Position numbers and translations under genes: made by a program. Source: CAZRWH01 sp964603905 (GTDB lineage: Bacteria; Patescibacteriota; Gracilibacteria; UBA1369; UBA12470). Taken from it: a stretch of DNA of 37,126 bases. The notes under the pieces are model-generated. The model was not told where the DNA came from, ran no database searches, and worked only from the letters and a program-made list of their open reading frames with translations. Below, piece by piece: positions 30,561 through 36,779 of the stretch. Positions within the stretch are counted from its first letter, which is position 1; every line of letters begins with the position of its first letter. The stretch covers positions 1-37,126 of the forward strand of contig CAZRWH010000010.1 of assembly GCA_964603905.1 (NCBI GenBank). The letters run 5' to 3'.

Positions 30561-32621
30561 GAAACTTCCCTCATCCAAAATCGCTACCTCAAGCTCTTGA
30601 GCTTTTTTGAATTTGCTTCCTGGGCTGTCGCCGACGATGACGTAATCTGTTTTTGCGCTGACTGAGCTTGAAACGTGGCCACCAGCTTTTTTGATCATAT
30701 CTTTGGCTTGTGGGCGGCTTAGATTTGCGAGTGTTCCGGTTAGAACAAATGTCTTTCCTTGGACTCCCTCGACTCCTTGGATTCCCTCAATTTTCAGCGT
30801 GCTTACCCCGCGATCAAAGAAGCGTTGCAACAGCTGAATATGCGAATCGTCTTGGAACCATTGCCAGAATGATTCTGCAACTTTTTCGCCGATTCCTTCG
30901 ATGTGAGTTAGAGTCTCAAGTGAGGTCTCTTGCATCACATTGATAATTGCTGGGATCGGGAAAATATCGAGATTTTCTTCTGGTGCTTCTTCTCCGAACA
31001 TTGAGATTTGAGCTTTTTCTTTCTTAGCAGGTGGGGCCATTAGGCTCGCATCTACTTCCTGTTTTTGTATAAAATTTGCAAGTATCTGACTTGTCTGATC
31101 TCCGATGTATCTAATGCCAAGTGCGTACAAGAATCTATCGAGTGGAATTTCGACGGAATCCTCTATTGCTGTCACGAGTTTGTCTGCTCTTTTTTCTTGG
31201 AAAAGCTCTAATCCGAGAAGGTCTTCATATTTCAGCGTGAATAGATCAGATGGATCGTTTACTAGACCTGCGTCTATGAGCTGGTCGACAACTTTTTCGC
31301 CGAGTCCGTCTATGTTGAATGCGTTTTTGGAAACAAAGTGTTCGATTGATTGGCGAGTAATTGATCCGCAATTTTTGTTGCTACAACGGGTTACCGCCTC
31401 GCCTTCCGGCTTGATAACTGGGCTACCGCAAGTTGGGCACTGAGTCGGGAATTCGAACTGTTTTTCACTTCCTGTTCGAAGGTCTGTCATTACACTTACA
31501 ACTTCCGGTATTATGTCTCCAGCTTTCTGGATTATTACTGTGTCGCCAATACGAACATCTTTTCGTGCTATTTCGTCTTCGTTGTGAAGTGTTGCTCTTG
31601 AAACTGTTGAACCTGCTACAAGCGTTGGCTTTAGCTCGGCAACGGGGGTTAGTGCTCCTGTTCGACCGACTTGAATCTTGATGTCGAGCACCTTAGTTAC
31701 CGCTTGTTCTGCCGGGAATTTATATGCAATTGCGAAGCGTGGTGCTTTGGCTGTGTAACCGAGAGACTTCTGCTTATCCAGGTCATTGACCTTGATCACT
31801 ATCCCGTCGATTTCGTATGGCAAATCTGCTCGTTTGCTTATCCAATCTTCACAGAATTTCAGGACCGATTCGATGCTGTCGTGTTTTTTGTAATGAGTGT
31901 CTGTCCTTAGTCCAAGATCGTGCAAAGTCTCCATTGTTTCTATCTGTGACTTTGGCGAAACGTCACCTTGTCCAATGTCATAAAAGAAGAAATCTAAGTC
32001 ACGCTCAGCTGCAACTTGTGGATCAAGCTGCCTCACAGTACCTGCTGCTGCGTTCCGTGGATTTGCAAATCCGTCCAGTTTTTCAAAGCTAGACTTCGGC
32101 ATGTAAACCTCTCCAGAAACCTCAATATCAACAGGTTTGCGCAGCTGCAATGGAATACTTTTGATCGTTCGGATTGTGTGAGTTATATCCTCCCCTTCTT
32201 GTCCGTTTCCTCGTGTGATTGCTTTGACCAACTTCCCTTTTTCGTACCAAACTGTCACGTTAAGTCCGTCGATTTTGAGCTCGGATACGAATTGGAATGT
32301 TTGATTTGGTAAAAATCGCACCAGCCTACCTGCCCAATCGATTAAATCCTGTTCAGAAAATGCGTCCTGCAAACTCCATTTACGAGTCTTGTGACGAATT
32401 TTATCGAACTTACCAGAAAGCACATTTCCAACCCGTTGAGTTGGCGACTGAGGCGATATGAATTCAGGGAACTTAGTCTCTAACTCGATCAACTCTTTTT
32501 TCAGAGCATCGCGAACAGATTCATCAACTTCTGACTCGTCTAAAACAAAGTATTTGTAATTCAAATCGTTAATCTTGTCGCGCAATAAAGCGATCCTCTT
32601 TTCTGCTTGCTGTTTGTCCAT
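30543..32621 (-). CDS. ligA: NAD+-dependent DNA ligase
   Basis: A 692-aa ligase sealing nicks with NAD+. The Ia domain is at the N-terminus. The adenylated lysine is Lys116 (ELKIDGLN). The nucleotidyltransferase domain continues to IDGIVIKVND and AYKFPAEQ. The OB fold is ~320-395 and the zinc finger CPTCGS...CSNKNCG. Helix-hairpin-helix repeats run to ~600 (IEGIGEKVAESF), and a BRCT domain is ~621-692 (GKTFVLTGTLANLSRPQAKD). Residues ~522-552 form an extra Lys/Glu/Pro-rich insert within the HhH region. The insert holds QISMF (538-542), which resembles a sliding-clamp binding motif. The promoter is at 32648-32676 on minus. Confidence 0.96.
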   Translation of the reverse strand: MDKQQAEKRIALLRDKINDLNYKYFVLDESEVDESVRDALKKELIELETKFPEFISPQSPTQRVGNVLSGKFDKIRHKTRKWSLQDAFSEQDLIDWAGRLVRFLPNQTFQFVSELKIDGLNVTVWYEKGKLVKAITRGNGQEGEDITHTIRTIKSIPLQLRKPVDIEVSGEVYMPKSSFEKLDGFANPRNAAAGTVRQLDPQVAAERDLDFFFYDIGQGDVSPKSQIETMETLHDLGLRTDTHYKKHDSIESVLKFCEDWISKRADLPYEIDGIVIKVNDLDKQKSLGYTAKAPRFAIAYKFPAEQAVTKVLDIKIQVGRTGALTPVAELKPTLVAGSTVSRATLHNEDEIARKDVRIGDTVIIQKAGDIIPEVVSVMTDLRTGSEKQFEFPTQCPTCGSPVIKPEGEAVTRCSNKNCGSITRQSIEHFVSKNAFNIDGLGEKVVDQLIDAGLVNDPSDLFTLKYEDLLGLELFQEKRADKLVTAIEDSVEIPLDRFLYALGIRYIGDQTSQILANFIQKQEVDASLMAPPAKKEKAQISMFGEEAPEENLDIFPIPAIINVMQETSLETLTHIEGIGEKVAESFWQWFQDDSHIQLLQRFFDRGVSTLKIEGIQGVEGVQGKTFVLTGTLANLSRPQAKDMIKKAGGHVSSSVSAKTDYVIVGDSPGSKFKKAQELEVAILDEGSFLELFE

Positions 32622-32640
32622 AGACTTTTATCTGTAATTT

Positions 32641-32649
32641 TGGTATAAT
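32641..32649 (+). promoter_or_regulatory. Extended -10 promoter of the 32681 gene
   Basis: TGG-TATAAT (32641-32649), an extended -10 with no good -35 at the usual distance. The leader would be ~25 nt. TTTTAGG (32649-32655) and CCTAAAA (32665-32671) form an inverted repeat just downstream, a possible operator or leader hairpin. Confidence 0.55.
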
Positions 32650-32676
32650 TTTAGGATAAAAGAACCTAAAAAACAA
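32648..32676 (-). promoter_or_regulatory. ligA promoter
   Basis: Minus strand TTGTTT (32676-32671), a 17-bp spacer and TAAAAT (32653-32648). Its -10 overlaps the plus-strand TATAAT by 2 bp, so the two divergent promoters cannot easily be occupied together. Confidence 0.55.
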
Positions 32677-32680
32677 TCTT

Positions 32681-33076
32681 ATGAGCGATCCATTATTTGA
32701 CCCATCAACCGATGATGCTCCTATCTCAGATGAAACACAAAAAATTGTTAACGAGCCGATCGTAGATCCAACAGGCCTGGACGACAAGGATCAGGAACTT
32801 GTAAATATGATTGCGAGCCTTGTCGATGAAGGCAAAATAAATCTTTATCAACCTTCAAGCATGGTAAATCAAGAGGTTTACGATAACTTGGACAGAACCC
32901 AGCAAGGAAAAATCGATCAGCAAGCTTTTAATATGCTTACAACTGTTCGAAATATTTATTCTTACAACCAATCCGATTTCACAAACAGCACTTACCAGTT
33001 CCAAAACATGGTGCACACATTCCGACTTCAAAAGGAAAAATCGGAAGAAGAGTTCGGAGATGTTTATAAATTCTAA
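32681..33076 (+). CDS. Small acidic hypothetical protein
   Basis: A 131-aa soluble acidic protein of unknown function. The N-terminal ~40 residues are disordered and Asp-rich (MSDPLFDPSTDDAPISDETQ). The rest is helical (ELVNMIASLVDEGKINLY, QQAFNMLTTVRNIYSYNQSD, HTFRLQKEKSEEEFGDVYKF). No known motif. The next gene starts 2 nt after its stop (TAA-CA-ATG), so they are co-transcribed and probably coupled. Confidence 0.75.
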   Translation: MSDPLFDPSTDDAPISDETQKIVNEPIVDPTGLDDKDQELVNMIASLVDEGKINLYQPSSMVNQEVYDNLDRTQQGKIDQQAFNMLTTVRNIYSYNQSDFTNSTYQFQNMVHTFRLQKEKSEEEFGDVYKF

Positions 33077-33078
33077 CA

Positions 33079-34497
33079 ATGAATCCTACAGATACGCCAC
33101 AAAACGCTCCTGCAGAATCTGATGATAAAGGTGTTGAAAAAGCACCTGAATTGCCTGCGCATCTTAGTAGTTTTGTTGACAAGCTAACTTCTAAGCTTGC
33201 AACTGATGACTCGGTTCATTCCTCGAGAATATTAACTGTCTCTGATGAGATAAAGGAACACATATCAAATCCACAGTACTTTGGCCCTGACGAGCGAGAC
33301 CTTCTAATCCGCATGACAGAGGCTGACATAGACAGAACATTGTCTCAGCTGACAGAGGAAGATTATGGGCCGATTAAAGATGCTAGTGCGCTTAGAACAA
33401 TCGTCTTTGAGAACGACATGAGCGACACAATGGAAAGACTTAGAAACGGAGTTTTTGCAAAGTTATTTGAGACTATCGAAGCTCGTGAATCAGAGGAAGA
33501 AATCACCTCTGCCAGAGACTCACTAACAGGTTTGAAAACATCTTTTGCTCTACTTGCAGACGGAACTAAGGTTGATGCTGCAACCAAACAAAAGGCTGAC
33601 GAAATTTTCAAAGGAATTGACGAAACCAGTTCAGGCGATTTAGATGTTGTGACTGCAAAATTTGGCGAGGCGTCTCAGCAACTGCAAGAACTTTTGTCCG
33701 CTTATAAAACTTCTCGTATTACAGAATTGCGTGGAAAAGGTGTGTCTGAAACATCGCTAACATCACTCAATGCGATAGTTGAGCCAAATGAATTTTTTGA
33801 AAAATCTGCAGAACAATTAACTCTAGCAGAGGCCACTCCTGCGCCAGAAACTACAACCGTCGAACCTGAAAAGAGCCTGAAAGACAGAGCTCTTGATGAT
33901 GTCGTAAAATCTTCTGAAGGAGTCGAAAGCCCTACTGACTTCCTCGATAACCTGATGAAGAAAGGAAGTTTCATTGGGCCGATTATTGTTACAGTTTTAA
34001 CTATGCTTAGCGGATCAAAAATGGCATCTTTTACAGATAAAATTATCGAAAACCTAGACTCAACTGAGACCCGGGAAGTTTTCCGTTCGCTTGATTCTGG
34101 TCACTTCCGTCTTATTGCTCACAAGGCTGCTGATGAGAAGTGGAAAACTCTTCGCGAACACAAGCCGGTTGCTACTGCCTGGCTAGAAAACGACCTCCGA
34201 GTTGATGGCAACGCCGTAGGTAAAAACGAGGATCTCATGAACTCGCTTCTGAATACTGAATTCACAATTGCTAAATTCAAAAACATCGCACAAGAAGGAA
34301 CAAACATTAGCGTCATTGAGGAAGAGGATGTACCACCTGAATTTGAAGATGATGTCCCAGTTATTCAAGCGCTATACGAAACTATTCTTCCTCGCATTCA
34401 AGAATCTGCAGATCATGACAACAAAACCCTTGCTGAATTCATAGCTACAGAGATGGTTGGCACTGAAGACGTGCCAGCTGAGCCTGCACTAAGTTAA
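33079..34497 (+). CDS. Large acidic hypothetical protein with one hydrophobic segment
   Basis: A 472-aa protein, not recognised. It has an Asp/Glu/Ser-rich N-terminus, a long helical region (ERDLLIRMTEADIDRTLSQL, DSLTGLKTSFALLADGTKVD), and an Ala/Pro/Thr/Glu linker (ATPAPETTTVEPEKSLKDR). A moderately hydrophobic stretch near residues 294-312 (SFIGPIIVTVLTMLSGSK) may be a membrane or buried helix. A second helical domain follows, and the C-terminus is acidic. It has no signal peptide. It follows the 32681 gene by 2 nt and precedes the QEQVD-module gene, which has its own promoter. These three genes may form a functional group, but nothing shows what it does. Confidence 0.72.
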   Translation: MNPTDTPQNAPAESDDKGVEKAPELPAHLSSFVDKLTSKLATDDSVHSSRILTVSDEIKEHISNPQYFGPDERDLLIRMTEADIDRTLSQLTEEDYGPIKDASALRTIVFENDMSDTMERLRNGVFAKLFETIEARESEEEITSARDSLTGLKTSFALLADGTKVDAATKQKADEIFKGIDETSSGDLDVVTAKFGEASQQLQELLSAYKTSRITELRGKGVSETSLTSLNAIVEPNEFFEKSAEQLTLAEATPAPETTTVEPEKSLKDRALDDVVKSSEGVESPTDFLDNLMKKGSFIGPIIVTVLTMLSGSKMASFTDKIIENLDSTETREVFRSLDSGHFRLIAHKAADEKWKTLREHKPVATAWLENDLRVDGNAVGKNEDLMNSLLNTEFTIAKFKNIAQEGTNISVIEEEDVPPEFEDDVPVIQALYETILPRIQESADHDNKTLAEFIATEMVGTEDVPAEPALS

Positions 34498-34498
34498 T

Positions 34499-34526
34499 TT
34501 GCTTTTTCATATTTTTATCCTAGAAT
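34499..34526 (+). promoter_or_regulatory. Promoter of the 34549 gene
   Basis: TTGCTT (34499-34504), a 16-bp spacer and TAGAAT (34521-34526). The leader is ~16 nt and A-rich (CACAAAAACAAAAATAA), with no Shine-Dalgarno. Confidence 0.6.
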
Positions 34527-34548
34527 AAACTCACAAAAACAAAAATAA

Positions 34549-34989
34549 ATGACCGACAACGTAATAAATCTACAGAATCCGGGAGGAGCAGCTGCAGGCG
34601 CAGGTGGTTCTGGACAAGCTTCAGATGATTCCAAATACAACATTTCAGACGAAGTTTTACAGAAGTTTCCTGAGCTCGTTAAGCTAATCAAAGATGCAGA
34701 ATCGATGACTGATGCAGAACGAACTTACTGGTTCCAAATTTTACCAATAATGACTCAAGAACAGGTTGATAAGCTTCGAACTATCCTTGTAAAAGAGCGG
34801 GAGCAACTTGCAAAACTTGATTCTGAATACGAAACCGAGCTTAAGCGAATCAACGACAAACATATGCTCGAGTGGAAGGAGTTCGAGATGCGAAAAGCGC
34901 GTGAGTCACGTCAACAAGCTGAGGCTGCACACGAAGCGGAAGAGGAAAAAGCTGAGGAGGATATTTTGTCGCAGTTGGATGATTTATAG
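34549..34989 (+). CDS. Small helical protein with the QEQVD module
   Basis: A 146-aa protein. A short Gly/Ala-rich N-terminal stretch (NPGGAAAGAGGSGQASDDSK) precedes a helical module. The module holds QILPIMTQEQVDKLRTILVK (residues ~63-82), a charged coil (EREQLAKLDSEYETELKRIN), then HMLEWKEFEMRKARESRQQ and a Glu-rich tail. The C-terminal module of the Pro/Gly repeat protein at 15769 has the same order: VPKLRQEQVDELIKILEEEK, then DEHKSDWKDIEMMFEQESRK. The two are homologous by eye. Here the Pro/Gly repeats are replaced by a short Gly-rich tail. Its TAG stop starts heptamer array 6a. Function unknown. Confidence 0.78.
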   Translation: MTDNVINLQNPGGAAAGAGGSGQASDDSKYNISDEVLQKFPELVKLIKDAESMTDAERTYWFQILPIMTQEQVDKLRTILVKEREQLAKLDSEYETELKRINDKHMLEWKEFEMRKARESRQQAEAAHEAEEEKAEEDILSQLDDL

Positions 34990-35015
34990 TCAGTAGTCAG
35001 TAGGAATGAGTCAGT
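34988..35015. repeat. Heptamer array 6a
   Basis: Four units: AGTCAGT, AGTCAGT, AGGAATG, AGTCAGT. It starts within the TAG stop of the 34549 gene. Confidence 0.75.
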
Positions 35016-35059
35016 AGCGTTGGAAATTTTTAAGTGTGCAGAGTTTGCAAACTAAGATC

Positions 35060-35073
35060 TGGTCCCGGGACCA
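35060..35073. repeat. 14-bp perfect palindrome in the convergent spacer
   Basis: TGGTCCCGGGACCA, self-complementary, between the convergent 34549 gene and sortase. AAACT (35049) and AGTTT (35074) on its flanks extend the symmetry imperfectly. It is GC-rich in an AT-rich spacer. It could support a cruciform, a protein site or a two-way terminator. Confidence 0.5.
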
Positions 35074-35118
35074 AGTTTACAGATCGGGCAGTACAAAAAA
35101 TCATAAGCCTTAAGTCTT

Positions 35119-35153
35119 ACTGCCCACTAATCACTGTCCACTATCCACTAAAT
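35119..35153. repeat. Heptamer array 6b
   Basis: Five units: ACTGCCC, ACTAATC, ACTGTCC, ACTATCC, ACTAAAT. The polarity is opposite to 6a. It contains the sortase stop codon (35148-35150). A GTACAAAAAATC sequence lies ~25 bp upstream, matching the one before array 2b. Confidence 0.72.
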
Positions 35154-36002
35154 AAGCTCCCCTACCAATATCAATCTTCTTAGGTTAGTTCCGACAGGAG
35201 TACATGTCATGAGTGTGAGCTGTTTTTTGTCGTTTGGTTGGTCTAGGACGTCGACATCGGATGGAGATACTTCGCGTTTTTCGGATATCCGATATGTGAA
35301 TTTCTGTTGGTTGTAATACAGGGTTACTTCGTCACCTATTTCTAGCTGTGGGAGTAGTGCGAATACTTCTTTGTAGTCGCCTTCATCCCAGAAATAGTAG
35401 CTGCTATGGCCTGTTATGAACGTATTCCCGATTTGTCCTGGGATTGCGGTTCCAGGGTAGCGCACAACTCCGTCTTTTAGAGCCTCAAGAACGTCTTCGT
35501 TTAGGTCTGTCCAATCTTCTGATTGGATTTCACTGTCGGGTATTTCAACTATTGGGACGTTTTTGCCCAGTTTTGGGATTATTATCCTGTTGTCCGGAGG
35601 TGTTACGGCTAGTGATAATTCTGGGAATTGTTGTTTTTGTTCAACAGGGTCTTTGCTCATTACGATTAGTTCTTGCTCCGGCTCTACATCTTGAGTGACT
35701 GCTATTTCTGAAACTCCCATTACGTTGCTACTTAATATTTGCAGATAGGCGTTTGCATTGAATAAGAAGAAAAATGAGAAGAAAAGCACCATTGCGACGG
35801 CGACTATCTTCATGTATTCCATCATCCGATTAGCCAATGTTACAACCTCATCAGGGGTGTTTTCGTAAGCGAGTGCTGCATTTATGTCAAAAGGAGTTCC
35901 ATGTTCCGGAATATCAAGACGATAAAATTCGGCTTCGCGAGTTTCTTCGATTTTGCGATCGACTTTTTTAACTATTTCCTCGATTGTTTGCTTGTTGATC
36001 AT
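35148..36002 (-). CDS. Sortase family transpeptidase
   Basis: A 284-aa membrane-anchored cysteine transpeptidase that attaches surface proteins to the wall or to each other. The N-terminal ~60 residues are cytosolic and charged. One membrane helix is near residues 65-85 (IVAVAMVLFFSFFFLFNA), and a linker follows. The sortase barrel begins DNRIIIPKLGKNVPIVEI. The catalytic His199 is in FITGHSSYYFW. Cys267 is in LTLMTCTPVGTNLRR, with Arg275 or Arg276 as the third residue. The TLMTC form suits the class D/E-like group. I saw no LPXTG-type sorting signal in any protein of this window, so its substrates lie elsewhere or use another motif. The long cytosolic tail is unusual for a sortase. Confidence 0.9.
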   Translation of the reverse strand: MINKQTIEEIVKKVDRKIEETREAEFYRLDIPEHGTPFDINAALAYENTPDEVVTLANRMMEYMKIVAVAMVLFFSFFFLFNANAYLQILSSNVMGVSEIAVTQDVEPEQELIVMSKDPVEQKQQFPELSLAVTPPDNRIIIPKLGKNVPIVEIPDSEIQSEDWTDLNEDVLEALKDGVVRYPGTAIPGQIGNTFITGHSSYYFWDEGDYKEVFALLPQLEIGDEVTLYYNQQKFTYRISEKREVSPSDVDVLDQPNDKKQLTLMTCTPVGTNLRRLILVGELI

Positions 36003-36035
36003 TTTGTCCGAATTTGGATTCTACGATATCTGTTA

Positions 36036-36064
36036 ATTATACCTGAAAAACCTCTTTCTAGCAA
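36036..36064 (-). promoter_or_regulatory. Sortase promoter
   Basis: Minus strand TTGCTA (36064-36059), a 17-bp spacer and TATAAT (36041-36036). The leader is ~27 nt. Confidence 0.7.
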
Positions 36065-36074
36065 CCGAGGGGGT

Positions 36075-36104
36075 TTGACGTTTTGAGTAGATGTGCTTTA
36101 TGAT
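36075..36104 (+). promoter_or_regulatory. Promoter of the 36128 gene
   Basis: TTGACG (36075-36080), an 18-bp spacer and TATGAT (36099-36104). It is back to back with the sortase promoter, 10 bp between the -35 boxes. Confidence 0.65.
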
Positions 36105-36127
36105 TTTATCCTGCTAACAATAAAAAT

Positions 36128-36730
36128 ATGAAAACTTTTGAAAAACCGTTACCGAAGCTGGCATTTTTGACTGCCATAGCTAATCTTGGAGCCGATTCTC
36201 TGGCTTGCGAACCTTCGGTTGGAGACATGGCTTTAACAGATACGGCAAGCGTGCAAAATGATATTTTGCCTATGATGGACAGTTGCAAACCATGGCAATA
36301 TTCGACTCAGGGATTGGAATCGCTTTTGCATGCTCATAGCCATGGTGGCAAGCATGTTGATAGTGTTTCCAGGTTCAAATTGGTTTCTCACGTCGATGGA
36401 GATGAACTTAGTTTAGACGTGAAAACTCGAAATTTAGAGGATATTGTTACTTTGGATGACTTTGCCGCTGCTGTTGAGGGTGACACTATTAACACGCATA
36501 CCATCTTGCATGGTGGAGCGGATAGACAGTGCTTGCACGTGACCTCTACTTACGACACAAAACACCGAACCGGAAGTTCTACTGCCGTTTTGGGAGCTTA
36601 TTTTCGTGGACGATGCCTCCCTATTGACCGAGATGAATGGACAGGATCTTACCCAGAATGCGGACTGATTATGGATGAGTATCACGACCTAGCCATGGAA
36701 GCTATCCAGCTAACCGAGAGAGAGGATTGA
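36128..36730 (+). CDS. Putative exported protein, His/Cys-rich
   Basis: A 200-aa protein of unknown function. The N-terminus is KTFEKPLPKLAFLTAIANLG followed by ADSLACEPS. This could be a lipoprotein signal with Cys27 (SLAC), though the hydrophobic core is short. The mature part has HAHSHGGKHVD, a histidine cluster that could bind metal, further THTILHGGADRQCLH, and cysteines (DSCKP, QCLH, GRCLP, ECGL). The His/Cys pattern suggests a metal-binding extracytoplasmic protein, but no family was recognised. The TGA stop is part of the next gene's -35 box. Confidence 0.7.
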   Translation: MKTFEKPLPKLAFLTAIANLGADSLACEPSVGDMALTDTASVQNDILPMMDSCKPWQYSTQGLESLLHAHSHGGKHVDSVSRFKLVSHVDGDELSLDVKTRNLEDIVTLDDFAAAVEGDTINTHTILHGGADRQCLHVTSTYDTKHRTGSSTAVLGAYFRGRCLPIDRDEWTGSYPECGLIMDEYHDLAMEAIQLTERED

Positions 36731-36754
36731 CATTTTCCTCAAATGCGTTAAAAT
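36727..36754 (+). promoter_or_regulatory. Promoter overlapping a stop codon
   Basis: TTGACA (36727-36732), a 16-bp spacer and TAAAAT (36749-36754). The TGA in TTGACA (36728-36730) is the stop of the 36128 gene, the same layout as at 21297. Confidence 0.7.
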
Positions 36755-36779
36755 GTGCTTCTGTCTTTAACTTACAAAA

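Noticed and set aside
7427..35153. Heptamer arrays as a CRISPR array
   Set aside because: Units are 7 bp, directly adjacent with no spacers, and no cas gene is present.
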